A DNA stretch of 43,837 bases from Bovifimicola sp050309585 (lineage in GTDB: Bacteria > Bacillota > Clostridia > Lachnospirales > Lachnospiraceae). Where the stretch lies: NCBI GenBank assembly GCA_050309585.1, contig JBNRML010000035.1, positions 1-43,837 on the forward strand, read 5' to 3'. Positions 26,916 through 36,600 of the stretch are shown here, one piece after another. Every line of letters starts with the position of its first letter. The stretch's first letter is position 1. The translations under genes were made by a program, and so were the position numbers. The notes below the pieces were generated by a model. The model was not told the origin of the DNA and searched no databases. It saw only the letters and a program-made list of their open reading frames with translations.

Positions 26916-28100
26916 CTAATAATCCATACTGTTTTCAAGTACAGCAATTTCAATGATTTCCTTCATCTTTTCTGCTGATACATTGTTGTTAATTAGTTCT
27001 ACAAGCTGCCCCTCAGTAAGTCCTCGTTCCATACCAGTCTTTATCTGGATAAGCTGTGCTGGAACTAAATCTCCCGATGCAACAAGTTTCACAATATCCT
27101 GTCTGCTCTTTTTCTTAAAACCAAGCCTTCCGATCAGTGCAGCAACACCTGTTTCACTTTTTCTAATAATTTTCTCTACTGGAACTCTCTGCACCATTCT
27201 TCCCTGAGCATCAACTACTGGCATCTGATAATAAACTGGGATTGCATTGCTACCTGTAAACATTTCTGGAATTGGAGCTGTGATATTAGATGCAGCCTGT
27301 TTTTCCTCTTTTACAGTTGTATCCTCTGGTTCGCTGTCTGCTATCGCTTTTTTTGCGACAACTGGTGTATCTTTTTCTGGCTTATCTGCTCTTGCAAGCA
27401 GTTTATCCTCTAAAGTATCTATGCGTGTCTGCATTCTTTTCATCTCCTTTTCTTTATCCGTGATTTGTTCACGAAGTCTTGCTATCGTAGAATCTGCTTG
27501 ATTTAACTTGTTCTGCTGTGAATTAAGCAACGACTCCGCATCGTTGTACTTCTGTAGCAGATTATCTCTGACTTCCTCATCTCGCTTAGTGCTTTCAAAG
27601 ATTGTCAGCTTCTTATTCAGTTCATCATAGCGTTGCTCCTGATACTGAATCTTCTCAATAGATGCTGCCATTTGCTCCATCATTTCCTTTACATATGCAG
27701 GAGCATCCTCTGCTCCTACCCTGGCTGCTTTTGCCTTTTCTAACACCGACTGAAATAATTCCTTCATTTCAGCAACATTACTTTTATTTCCAACCGAGCT
27801 TTCTATTGTTGCTATGGGAACACCCTTTTGAAAGAAATCCAAAGCAACCTGCACCTGATATCCTGTCAATTCTGGATGATTTGCAACCAGTTCCACAAAT
27901 TCCACATCTATTCCCTTTCTCAAATAACTAGATAACACCTTCATTTGAGATAGCTTGAAGTTCTTTTTCAAATACAAATCAATCTGATCCTTTTCAAGTC
28001 CAAAAGTCAAATCCTCTTCAACAAGAAGATACACATCATCTTCAAAACGGTTTGCATTTTTGATTTCTTTAAGTATGTTACCTCTCCTAATGTTGTCCAT
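26916..28100 (-). CDS. Coiled-coil element protein
   Basis: A 394-residue protein. Residues 1-125 carry repeated helical units (LYLKKNFKLSQMKVLSSYLRKGID, then ELVANHPELTGYQVQVALDF) like those in mobile-element proteins of gut Firmicutes. Residues about 150-245 form a long coiled coil (LNSQQNKLNQADSTIARLRE). A Pro/Ala-rich linker follows. The C-terminal third again has short helical repeats (LVASGDLVPAQLIQIKTGME, LTEGQLVELINNNVSAEKMK). No enzyme motif is present. It lies between the relaxase and PcfB genes. The start has AAGGAGG 9 nt upstream. Confidence 0.7.
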   Translation of the reverse strand: MDNIRRGNILKEIKNANRFEDDVYLLVEEDLTFGLEKDQIDLYLKKNFKLSQMKVLSSYLRKGIDVEFVELVANHPELTGYQVQVALDFFQKGVPIATIESSVGNKSNVAEMKELFQSVLEKAKAARVGAEDAPAYVKEMMEQMAASIEKIQYQEQRYDELNKKLTIFESTKRDEEVRDNLLQKYNDAESLLNSQQNKLNQADSTIARLREQITDKEKEMKRMQTRIDTLEDKLLARADKPEKDTPVVAKKAIADSEPEDTTVKEEKQAASNITAPIPEMFTGSNAIPVYYQMPVVDAQGRMVQRVPVEKIIRKSETGVAALIGRLGFKKKSRQDIVKLVASGDLVPAQLIQIKTGMERGLTEGQLVELINNNVSAEKMKEIIEIAVLENSMDY

Positions 28101-28130
28101 TCTAAAACCTCCTTCAACTAAAAAAACAGC

Positions 28131-29582
28131 CTAACGAATTGGCTGCTTCTGCTTAGTTCTTTCTGTTATTTTGTTCTTTGTATTATCCTCAATCATAGTT
28201 CTATCCTCGTTATCAGAAATCATATCTTTCACTATCGACTTTCCAAGATTAAGTTCTTTAAATACTACTTTCTCCTTGCTACTGACAATCGAATACTGTT
28301 CCCTGTAATACTCTTTAAGCTGCTCCACCTCTTCTAAGGAATATCCCTCTTGTTGTAACTGACTCATTAGATTTATCCACTGATTATGCTCTTCCTCAAA
28401 GAACTTATCCCCATTCAGATAACTATTTTCCGCTGTTTTTAACTCCTCTAAATCATCAGCAATCGCAAAAATCGTTTTACACTTTTCTCTAGAACGATAT
28501 ACTCTGCTTTTTTCTGTGGATGCCTCCTTCTTCTTACCAGTCAAATTATCAACTGTTGCTGCTAGTTCTACTACATTATGAACATTATGCCTTACTAAAA
28601 ACAAATACTGCTGTTGTAACTTCTGCATTTTTTTTATGTCATTCTTATATTTCCAAGCCTGACTATAAGGTTTTTTCTTTAGTTTTCCGATTCGATATAG
28701 CTTCGCATAATATCTTTTCTGAATACCAGACATCTTTGCTCTGCGATACCGTCTCACATAGCACTTCACAATTTCTGGCTGTATCTCTTGTTTCATAGCT
28801 TGATAGAAAGCTAAATCTTCGGTGGGTATTCTTTCACGAATCCTCTCCTCCGAATAATTCTCGCCGAGTGTCTTGCATCGCTTAAAACGATTCATCCCCG
28901 GTGGCTTTACGGCAAGATATTTTCCTTGCTTCACTTCATACCCTTTATCATGAAGCAATTCTAAAAACTGTTCAAAATCACCAGCCTGCAAAATACATGC
29001 ATCTAAATCTCTTACTATCATATCTGACCACACGAATTTACCATCTCGATACTCATTCCATTCATGATAGTATTCGTGCTTTTCATTCTTATCTGTTTCA
29101 ATATCAATCGTAGATAAGCCAAATTCCTCACATAAGCGATTGGTTATAGGCTGTATTTCTTTAGCCCAGTCCCCTTTTTCATAACGATACTTTTTCCCAT
29201 CTACAAAGCTAACACTGTTAAATACTGTATGAGAATGAATATGGTCCGTGTTATCGTGAACACAGAACACTGCCTCATACTCTTTGCCCAAGTATTCTTC
29301 CACAAATCGTCTGGTTATTTCATAAGCTTTATCAGAATCAATTTCACCTTCCTTAAAAGATAAAATAATATGATAACCCTGACGCTTATCAATCTTTCCA
29401 AACTTTCTTTTTGTTGCTTTCATTTGTTCAAAAGCATTGTCTGGCTGGCAGTTGATTCCTCCAATCAGCCTTCCATCCCGTGTTTTCTCTGGATTCATAA
29501 CATACTCAAGTGCTGTCTTTAAATGTCTGCCATGAAAACCAGAACCACAGTCTTTCATATATAGTATCTTGCTAATTGCCAA
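28131..29582 (-). CDS. MobP-type relaxase (VirD2-like)
   Basis: The 483-residue transesterase that would nick oriT and pilot the transferred strand. The metal-binding histidine cluster reads HDNTDHIHSH at residues 109-118, with a further GYHIILSF at 70. Candidate nucleophile tyrosines lie near the N terminus (LYMKDC, EYVMNPEKT). The first 250 residues are the relaxase domain and the rest is a basic helical tail. It starts with TTG, overlapping the MobC-like stop by 11 nt, with a GGTGG-rich ribosome site. The next in-frame ATG is at residue 9, before the first tyrosine-containing helix ends, so TTG is the better start. Confidence 0.9.
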   Translation of the reverse strand: MAISKILYMKDCGSGFHGRHLKTALEYVMNPEKTRDGRLIGGINCQPDNAFEQMKATKRKFGKIDKRQGYHIILSFKEGEIDSDKAYEITRRFVEEYLGKEYEAVFCVHDNTDHIHSHTVFNSVSFVDGKKYRYEKGDWAKEIQPITNRLCEEFGLSTIDIETDKNEKHEYYHEWNEYRDGKFVWSDMIVRDLDACILQAGDFEQFLELLHDKGYEVKQGKYLAVKPPGMNRFKRCKTLGENYSEERIRERIPTEDLAFYQAMKQEIQPEIVKCYVRRYRRAKMSGIQKRYYAKLYRIGKLKKKPYSQAWKYKNDIKKMQKLQQQYLFLVRHNVHNVVELAATVDNLTGKKKEASTEKSRVYRSREKCKTIFAIADDLEELKTAENSYLNGDKFFEEEHNQWINLMSQLQQEGYSLEEVEQLKEYYREQYSIVSSKEKVVFKELNLGKSIVKDMISDNEDRTMIEDNTKNKITERTKQKQPIR

Positions 29583-29901
29583 TCTGCTCCACCACCTTTT
29601 TAACCTCCAAATTCAGCTTTCGCATATACGCTGTTAAGCTATCTTTATCTTCCTTTGAGTAAAGTTCCGTATTGTTATTGTAAGTAATCTGGTTAATATT
29701 CACACCAATTCGATTGACCTCATTAATCAATTCCTTTAGCATCTTGCGTATTTCTGGATAATCATTTGGTTTCTGGTCAATAAGAAGTCTAAGATAAGCG
29801 GACTCAGACATACCTGCCTCTTTTGCCTTTATCGCTAACACCTTTGCTTCCTCTGGAGTCAGTCTAAGCAGCTTATCAATGCTGTGCTGTCTTCCCGCCA
29901 T
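29572..29901 (-). CDS. MobC-like relaxosome accessory protein
   Basis: A 109-residue protein with a ribbon-helix-helix-like start (IDKLLRLTPEEAKVLAIKAKEAGMSESAYLR). The MobC signature LLKELINEVNRIGVNINQI-type helix is present as MLKELINEVNRIGVNINQIT, followed by YNNNTELYSKED. MobC proteins bind oriT and help the relaxase melt and nick it. The gene overlaps the relaxase start and follows the 181-residue gene by 4 nt. It is full length. Confidence 0.88.
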   Translation of the reverse strand: MAGRQHSIDKLLRLTPEEAKVLAIKAKEAGMSESAYLRLLIDQKPNDYPEIRKMLKELINEVNRIGVNINQITYNNNTELYSKEDKDSLTAYMRKLNLEVKKVVEQIGN

Positions 29902-29905
29902 CTAA

Positions 29906-30451
29906 TCACCTCGCTCTCGCACTTACTTCCTGCTTTGGAAATGCAGTCGTAATATTTTGTACTGTATCGCTAATGTCCTTCCCTTGTGACAAATTAGTAA
30001 TCAATTCATCCGCAAGTTTCACCGCTAACTCTTCTACTTGTTTTCCATACTTCGTCTGATCAAATAGCTTATCAAGCACCTGTTCTTCCGATTTCAAGTT
30101 GTCATAGCGGCTCTGCATGTTTCCAAATTCAATCATATCCCTAGCATTTTGCCTTTCGGCATCAATATCCAAGATAAACTCATAATTCCATTCACATACA
30201 AGATCAATAACATCATCCATTGAATATTCTTCCCAAACAGTCTCCTCTTTTTTGTCAGCTAAGTCTCCTCTAAAATGAACACCCTCCACATGACCAAGCA
30301 CATAATCATGGCCTTCAAAGTAATCAATAATAATCTCTGCCTCTTTATCTGTAAAATGAAATCCTGTCTCAAAGTTCCTTTGGAATTCTAGTAGTGATTC
30401 TACTGTAGATAATTCTACTGGTTTTGTTCCTTGTAAATCTTCTCTGTCCAT
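29906..30451 (-). CDS. Conserved element protein upstream of MobC
   Basis: A 181-residue acidic soluble protein (MDREDLQGTKPVELSTVESL). The middle reads ETGFHFTDKEAEIIIDYFEGHDYVLGHVEGVHFRGDL and WEEYSMDDVIDLVCEWNYEFI, a pattern I associate with uncharacterised proteins of Clostridial conjugative elements. A helical C terminus includes LDKLFDQTKYGKQVEELAVKLADELI. No catalytic motif is evident. Its AAGGAGG lies 13 nt before the ATG, an unusually long spacing. It is the first gene after the oriT-like region, so it probably belongs to the mobilisation operon. Confidence 0.65.
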   Translation of the reverse strand: MDREDLQGTKPVELSTVESLLEFQRNFETGFHFTDKEAEIIIDYFEGHDYVLGHVEGVHFRGDLADKKEETVWEEYSMDDVIDLVCEWNYEFILDIDAERQNARDMIEFGNMQSRYDNLKSEEQVLDKLFDQTKYGKQVEELAVKLADELITNLSQGKDISDTVQNITTAFPKQEVSARAR

Positions 30452-30613
30452 CGCTACAAGTACACCTCCTTATCCGTGTTTAGTTAAAATTATCATGGCT
30501 CTCTTGCCCAGTGCTAATACCCTGAGCATGGCTAGATACGCAGATTGGATATCCATCCATTCTGCTTCCTAGTCAGGGGACAAATTCCCCTAAAACCCCT
30601 TTATATTGCCACA
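30452..30613 (-). other. Non-coding region, candidate oriT / leader
   Basis: This lies directly upstream of the mobilisation operon, where oriT is usually found. It contains a perfect AGGGGA/TCCCCT hairpin (30575-30591) and the palindrome-like GGATGGATATCC segment. It also contains a 26-codon frame (30480-30560, starting MDGYPICVSSHAQG) with only a weak ribosome site. I cannot identify a nick site with confidence. The oriT assignment rests on position and structure. Confidence 0.35.
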
Positions 30614-30826
30614 TGGTCTCACTTTTCAAGTTCATTTTGCGCTTGTGGTCTTACTTTTTAAGTTCACCTGCCCAAAATGGTCTCACTTTTTAAGTTCACT
30701 TTCTAATAATAAATAGATATTTATTTCAAGCTTTCTTAATGTGGTCGCATATTTTAAGTTCTTTTTGGTATAGTGGTCTTACTTTTTAAGTTCACCTACC
30801 TGAAATGGTCGTACTTTTTGAGTTCA
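30614..30826 (-). repeat. Six 21-bp direct repeats on an exact 32-bp lattice
   Basis: Copies start at 30614, 30646, 30678, 30742, 30774 and 30806. Each begins TGGTC and (mostly) ends ACTTTTTAAGTTCA on the plus strand. Spacing is exactly 32 bp, with one empty lattice position at 30710. The spacers also repeat as two triads: CCTGCCC matches CCTACCT, and CTTTC follows the third copy of both. The last repeats lie inside the 3' end of the primase gene. The pattern resembles plasmid iterons. Internal end repeats of an IS21-family remnant are an alternative. Confidence 0.85.
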
Positions 30827-31763
30827 CTTTCACCTTTGATGCAACAAGCCATTCATTATAATCTTTAAATCCTTCTGGTGGAGGACAATCTTCCACATCA
30901 TACCCTAGACCGTAGTATTTCACTGTCAATTCATCGCTTGCTTTTCTCCCTGGTGCATCTGCATCTAAGCAAAATCTGATTGAACTTACCTTGGGATGTT
31001 CTTCCAAGAATGTTTCAAGAGGTGCATCAGACAGCATTCCAAGAGCTAGTTTATTACTCTCGTAATCACCAAACATATCAACATAGCTCATAAGGTCTAT
31101 TGCAGCTTCAAAAACAATCAGCTGCGTACTGTCCTCATTAGAAACATTGAAACCATATCGCTTATCATTGCCTGCAACATCACACTTAAAAGGTTTTCCT
31201 TCTTTGTCAAAAACACCTCTCATACTGGCAAATCTAGTGACTCCCGCTTTGTCATTTCCTCGAAACACTACATTATGATAATGCCTGCTTTCGTATATCA
31301 GCCCCTGACTTACAAAATAGTCTATTACTGCCTTACCAATAGCTCGATCCCGATTCAGGTATTCATACAGATATGAATTATCAGCAGATGGTTCAGGCAA
31401 AACAAATGGCTTTCTCTCTTCTGTTTTTTGAGTGGGCACCTGATATTTTAGTTTTGGTTTTTCAGTAGCATTGGGTATTCTTCTATACCCTGCAAAATCT
31501 AATAACCAAAATACTGCTTCTTTAACATCCATACCACAGAACACTCGTAAGAAATCAATCTGAGAACCGCCATTATTCCCTTTGTCATACTGTCTCGACC
31601 AACGATACCAGTGGCTTTTATCATAGATTCTTATGGAATCCATTTCTTTTAAAGTGTAATACTTTCCAACACGCTTTACTGTATAGCCTAACTGTGAAGC
31701 AACCGCTGTAAGGTCAACACTCTTCGCCACTCGTAGTTCTCCCTCTGTATATCTGTCATCCAT
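30792..31763 (-). CDS. TOPRIM-domain primase-like protein (DUF3991 type)
   Basis: A 323-residue protein of the mobile-element primase-like family. An N-terminal DUF3991-like region (VDLTAVASQLGYTVKRVGKY, then HWYRWSRQYDKGNNGGSQID) resembles the zinc-finger-less DnaG entry. The TOPRIM domain has its acidic residues in VFEAAIDLMSY (Glu219) and CLDADAPGRKASDE (Asp267, Asp269). It probably primes complementary-strand synthesis after transfer. The last 13 or so codons run into the 32-bp repeat array and stop inside repeat 5, so the natural C terminus may have been replaced. ATG at 31763 is chosen. A GTG at 31772 overlaps the RadC-like stop. Confidence 0.85.
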   Translation of the reverse strand: MDDRYTEGELRVAKSVDLTAVASQLGYTVKRVGKYYTLKEMDSIRIYDKSHWYRWSRQYDKGNNGGSQIDFLRVFCGMDVKEAVFWLLDFAGYRRIPNATEKPKLKYQVPTQKTEERKPFVLPEPSADNSYLYEYLNRDRAIGKAVIDYFVSQGLIYESRHYHNVVFRGNDKAGVTRFASMRGVFDKEGKPFKCDVAGNDKRYGFNVSNEDSTQLIVFEAAIDLMSYVDMFGDYESNKLALGMLSDAPLETFLEEHPKVSSIRFCLDADAPGRKASDELTVKYYGLGYDVEDCPPPEGFKDYNEWLVASKVKVNSKSTTISGR

Positions 31764-31768
31764 CCTTA

Positions 31769-32320
31769 TCACCTGCCTCTTCCCTTTTCCGCAACTAATG
31801 GTGAGTTCATATCAAATGTTTTATAGTCTGTTGCAAGATGAATATTGGGATTCTTAATCATTCCCTTTTCCTTAAAGCTAAAAAACTCACGATTCTTGCC
31901 CCCGACAATAATATGATCCACTAACGGGATTCCCATCATTTCACATACAGAATTCATCCTGTCTGTCATCATAGTGTCCGCCTTACTTGGTGTGAGGTTT
32001 CCGGTTGGATGCGAGTGAACCAGCATAATACTTGCTGCATTTGACAATATACTTGCTTTTAGCAGCTCTCTCGGATGTGCCATTGCTTCATTCAATGCAC
32101 CAATACTTGCAAAGTGTACATTGATTGGTTTTAGGTCTGAACGAAGATTTATTACACATACCACCTCTCGGTCAAATTCCGACATTAATTCCCCTAGAAC
32201 TGCAACTGTCTCTGTTGGAGAAGTAAAAGGATGCTCCGAAAAAATAGGCGCATCCTTTACTAATCTTACTGATACCACATCAAGTCCGAATTCATTCTGT
32301 ACTTCTGGTTTCTTCCCCAT
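31769..32320 (-). CDS. RadC-like JAB/MPN domain protein
   Basis: A 183-residue RadC-type protein. The JAMM metal-site signature is present as VHSHPTGNLTPSKAD (His102, His104, Asp115), preceded by the RadC-typical VVCVINLRSDLKPINVHFASIG and RELLKASILSNA. The N-terminal UvrC-like HhH part of chromosomal RadC is absent, as in most mobile-element versions. Despite the name, these are likely metalloproteases or deaminase-fold enzymes of unknown substrate. ATG at 32320 has GGAGG 9 nt upstream. The gene overlaps the previous 42-codon gene by 29 nt. Confidence 0.88.
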   Translation of the reverse strand: MGKKPEVQNEFGLDVVSVRLVKDAPIFSEHPFTSPTETVAVLGELMSEFDREVVCVINLRSDLKPINVHFASIGALNEAMAHPRELLKASILSNAASIMLVHSHPTGNLTPSKADTMMTDRMNSVCEMMGIPLVDHIIVGGKNREFFSFKEKGMIKNPNIHLATDYKTFDMNSPLVAEKGRGR

Positions 32321-32420
32321 CCACATCAGCCTCCTCTCCGAACTCAACATGGATTAAAAGTTCTCCATCAGTGTCATTCATCAGAGCAATCAGTTCCTGC
32401 ATTGTCATCTCCTGCTCCAT
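32292..32420 (-). CDS. Small acidic protein (42 residues)
   Basis: A short frame with a strong ribosome site (AAGGAGG, 5 nt before ATG). It starts MEQEMTMQELIALMNDTDGE and continues LLIHVEFGEEADVDGEE. It is acidic and soluble and overlaps the RadC-like start by 29 nt, indicating coupling. The strand-forming centre LLIHVEF is similar in shape to parts of other small element proteins. No function can be assigned. Confidence 0.6.
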   Translation of the reverse strand: MEQEMTMQELIALMNDTDGELLIHVEFGEEADVDGEETRSTE

Positions 32421-32430
32421 AATAACCTCC

Positions 32431-33426
32431 TTATCTGGACTTTTCTGTAGCTGAGTAAATCAACTTAGGCTCTGCCACAATTCCATCCAAACGCTTATTT
32501 GGAGTATCTGTTGCAAGAGAAAGTTTTCTCAAATCTTTGTCATAGTGATATACCTGGTTCGACAATCTTTCCTCTAACGATACCTGATCCATATTGATTT
32601 CCGCTACCATCTGAGCAAGTTCATTTGGATCACCCATATTAGAGCTTACTGCGATGACTTCATGCACAGATGAGGGCATAATATAGAGGTCTGTTTCTAA
32701 ATCTTCCGCCAATGCATGAAGCTTATCTTCATATAACATGGAGATTGCTCCATTGATACCCTGCTCATTAGAAATCACATACATAGACTGTTCTGGAGGA
32801 ATTTCTCCAATCATCATTTCTGCAATTTCAAGTGGCATTCCATCCTTCATAAACATATCCTTAATTACCTCATTCATGTTTCTGATTCTTGGCGGGAAAA
32901 TTCGTCTGGTATTCTCTACCGCAGCCTTAAACATTTCATCTTCACTCATGCCAAGCTGCTTTGCTAGAGAATTATGAACCACAGTACTTTGAATGCCAGA
33001 ATCTTCTACCTTCACTACCCAGCGATAAATAATGGACAAATCCTGAAAGGCTCTGTTTGGTGCATCTTCAAGAAGCGCTTTATTCTGCTCAGTATTTACA
33101 AGCTGGAATACGATGTTATCCTTTGCACTTTCCATATCAAGGGAAGGGACATTATCTGGAGCTTCTCTCATGGCTTTTTCCATCATGGCTGCTGCATCAG
33201 TTAATACCAACTCAAGATTGTCTGTATCTTTGTAATGCTTATACATGTTGTTGATATAGATGGTAGGCGAAACTCTTACCCCTTCTCCCATTAATGTCAG
33301 TCCATCTACTGTATGATTCACCTTTTCTGTGGGATTTACTGCCAGCTTCATATTCTGGTACTGTTCTGGTAAAAAATCCATAAACTTCTCTTTTACTACC
33401 TCTTTAAAAATCTCATAATTCATCAT
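32431..33426 (-). CDS. DUF5688-like protein
   Basis: A 331-residue soluble protein with the pattern of the DUF5688 family of Lachnospiraceae mobile elements. It has MMNYEIFKEVVKEKFMDFLP, VNPTEKVNHTVDGLTLMGEG, SPTIYINNMYKHYKDTDNLE and FQLVNTEQNKALLEDAPNRAF. The C-terminal part has DLYIMPSSVHEVIAVS. The biochemical function is unknown. In gut Firmicutes, genomes and elements often carry several copies. The start follows GGAGG by 8 nt. Confidence 0.8.
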   Translation of the reverse strand: MMNYEIFKEVVKEKFMDFLPEQYQNMKLAVNPTEKVNHTVDGLTLMGEGVRVSPTIYINNMYKHYKDTDNLELVLTDAAAMMEKAMREAPDNVPSLDMESAKDNIVFQLVNTEQNKALLEDAPNRAFQDLSIIYRWVVKVEDSGIQSTVVHNSLAKQLGMSEDEMFKAAVENTRRIFPPRIRNMNEVIKDMFMKDGMPLEIAEMMIGEIPPEQSMYVISNEQGINGAISMLYEDKLHALAEDLETDLYIMPSSVHEVIAVSSNMGDPNELAQMVAEINMDQVSLEERLSNQVYHYDKDLRKLSLATDTPNKRLDGIVAEPKLIYSATEKSR

Positions 33427-33438
33427 AATAAAATCCTC

Positions 33439-33621
33439 CTAATTGTTGTTGGATGGTTCTGAACTCATCCAATTCTCTGCTAATTGACTCATTAATACTT
33501 CCGTTGGTTCTGCCACGCTCTTTGTCTTCATTGACTGAACTAGGCCAATCGGAATATCAATGCTGATACTGATTACACCTTCTGCATTACTACGAAGATA
33601 AATACTAATGTTGTCTGACAT
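33439..33621 (-). CDS. Small hypothetical protein (60 residues)
   Basis: The protein starts MSDNISIYLRSNAEGVISIS, then IDIPIGLVQSMKTKSVAEPTE and a polar end. An ideal ribosome site (CAGGAGG, 6 nt) selects ATG 33621 over an upstream in-frame start. A two-strand start followed by a helix would fit a small regulatory or antirestriction-like fold, but no family is recognised. It follows the adhesin gene, separated by the conserved-loop hairpin. Confidence 0.6.
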   Translation of the reverse strand: MSDNISIYLRSNAEGVISISIDIPIGLVQSMKTKSVAEPTEVLMSQLAENWMSSEPSNNN

Positions 33622-33645
33622 AATTAACCTCCTGACATTGAAATA

Positions 33646-33675
33646 GGGAGCTATAAGCAATGGCCTGTAACTCCC
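33646..33675 (-). repeat. Intercistronic hairpin with conserved loop, copy 2
   Basis: Outer stem GGGAG/CTCCC plus an imperfect inner stem encloses the same 10-nt loop (minus strand GGCCATTGCT) as the hairpin at 5329-5352. The bases flanking the loop are also shared, but the outer stem sequence differs while staying paired. It lies between the adhesin stop and the ribosome site of the next small gene, the same setting as copy 1. No T-run follows. Confidence 0.6.
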
Positions 33676-33699
33676 TGTGTGAATAGTTCCTATTTCTTT

Positions 33700-36600
33700 C
33701 TACGCTTCTTCCTTATCCTCTTTCTTTTTCCAAAAGAGTGCCGCTACACCAAGCGTAAGTGCAACTGCCCCGATACCTCCATAAAGCCAAGGATTGAAGT
33801 TATCGCCTGTCTGTGGTAACTTCGGTTCGGTTGGTTTGTTGCTGACAGCAAGCTTGTATTCTATTACCCCAACCTTGCCATCTCTATACTCAAAAGTTAC
33901 TTCCTTTACTGTTTCATCAAGGATATAACCCTTTGGAGCCTCAACTTCAACCACATAATAAGTGATTGCCGCTTCATACTTGCCATCTTTAAATGTGCCA
34001 ATAGCAAGTTCTTGTGATTCTGCATGACCGTTTTTGTCAGTGATTAAGGTTTCAATTACTTTACCATCCTTATCACGAATCTCGAACTTAGCACCAGCTA
34101 AAGCCTTGCCAGTATCCGCATTCGTTTTCTCAATGATAATCTTTCCAACAGCTGCTTCATCTTTCATAGAAACCTTCTGAATATCTGCTATCTCCGTTAC
34201 TGTGAACTCAACATCTTTGGCGATTACATAACCAAATGGAGCAGTTTCTTCTCTTAAGATATACTTGCCAATAGGAAGTCTTTCGATAAGATGTGCTTTC
34301 TTTCCAGAAGTCCATTTCTCTACTACTTTTCCATCTGCATCAATTATAGAAAGTACTGCTCCTTCTAATTCATGCTCTCCTGTAATATCTGTCTTCGTGA
34401 AGTATACCTTAATTGGCTCATTTGTAAATTCAGCTTCAAATTCTAATACCTTAATAGAATCTCCCTGATAAGAGGCATTCACATCATAGGTAATGTCTGA
34501 TTTCACATATCCCTTTGGTGCTTCCACTTCTTTTACATAATACTTTCCAAGTGGAAGGTCTGATACAAATGTTACCTTACCGTCTTTTCCCGTTACTGCT
34601 CTTTCAATCTCGGTGTCAGCCTTTACAATTACTTCACCATCCGCATTTACAATGTCAACTTTTGCAAACAATCCAAATGCTGCTCCGCTTAATACTTCCT
34701 TTGTTTCTGCATCTTTCTTAATAACAGTAATCTGTACCTTCTGTCTTTCATTGGTTACAGACATTCCAGCATATACGACAGCTGTATTCTGATCCACATA
34801 AGAAAGTTCTGCATCCTTTGGTGTGGAATCTAAAACAAATCCTTCAATTGTCTTGGTTTCTACCACATAGTATTTACCAAGTGGAAGGTTCTCTAAGGTT
34901 GCATATCCCTTTTCATTGGTAACAATGGTAGCCACTAATTCATCTTTCTTGTAGCTGATTGTTCCAAGCCCATCGGCACTTACCACATCTTCCTTTGCAT
35001 ATACTTCAAAGGTGACTCCAGCAAGACTCTTTTTAAAGTAATTGAACACGAAATCATACCAATGTTCTTTTACAAGAGTGGTATCTGTTACAAATTCTCC
35101 ATCCTTGTTAAGAATGATTGTTCCAGTTGGAACTTCGTCCTTCATAACAACACACTGAATCTTCTCTGTGTCTTCTACTGTAAAAGTAGATTCCGCTGCC
35201 TTTAAATATCCGTAAGGTGCATAGTCTTCACGAAGAGTATAAGTTTTTCCTACAACAAGTCTCTTAATCACATGAGCCTCTCCTGATTTCGATGTCCAAG
35301 TATCAATGACATTACCCTTTGCATCTGTAACAGTAAGGGTTGCTCCGCTAATTTCTGCTCCACTTGCGATATCCTCTTTGGTAAATTCAAAAGTAGTTGG
35401 TGTATTTAAGAATACCGAACCATACTCTGCAATACTAACTTCCTGACCTTTGTACTGTGCATCAAAAGTCACTACTTCCTCAGAAGATACATATCCCGCT
35501 GGTGTTTCCATTTCTTTTGCATAATACTTGCCAAATAGATAATCCTTCGTGAATGAAATATGACCATTTTCATCGGATACTACTGTTTCTAGTAAAGAAC
35601 CTGCACTTACAATGACTTTACCGTCCACATTCTTAATGTCTTCATCTGCATATAGTCCGAATACTGCTCCCGGAATACCTTCTTCCGTTTCAGAATCTTT
35701 CTTGTCAACAAATAATGACAATTTCTGACGCTCGTTTGTGAATGTGACAGATTCATAAATTACTGGTGTCTTATCATCCACATAAGTGAATGTGACCACC
35801 TGTGCTTCTTTGTTTAAAACATAGCCATATGGTGCTTCTACCTCTACTACTTTGTAGCTTCCCATTGGTAAATCTCCAAGTTTGGCTTTGCCATCCTCAC
35901 CTGTAACAAGTGTTGCTACCAACTCGCCATTTGTATAATACTTGGTTCTTACACCATTCTCATCTAACTGATAATCATTGGTGTAAATGTCTTCCGCCGC
36001 ATATACTTCAAACTTAGCTCCTGCAAGAGAACTTTCTTTGTAGATAAAGGCTTTCTCATTTTCAGACGCAAATAGTCCACCTTCATAAGAAGTAAGAACA
36101 TCACCCTTTTTCTCTACTGTCAATTCTCCAAGTGCTGGTGCATCTTCATACACTGCATCAATGATTGCTTCATAAGTGTCACTATCTACTTCATATGCTG
36201 TATCAGAATCCACCACTACTTTGATATAAGTTTCGTTAATCACATAACCAAAAGGTGCAGCAATTTCTTCAATACGATAGTTGCCTAACTTCAAACTCTC
36301 AGGAAGAATCAAATCTCCATCTTCATCTGTTGAAAATGTGGTGTGTTTTACTTTGGTAGGATAAGTTGTAATCTGTTCTATATATTCTTTCTTATCCATG
36401 TTGTAAATCCTAAATGTTGCATTTGGAACTAATACAGTCTTTCCAGTTTTGGAATCCTGCTTTACCACACGAAGCTTCGCTGTAAATTCTCGATCCACGA
36501 ATACACGCCATGTCTGTGGCTCTGTTGGATGGTTCTCTACAATCTTCACTTCAAATGGTTTGATTGTTTCCATGTTGTGAGGTGTTACTGTTTCCAATAC

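Noticed and set aside
30614..30826. CRISPR array
   Set aside because: Repeats are 21 bp with only 11-bp spacers that are themselves repeated between triads, and no cas genes are present.
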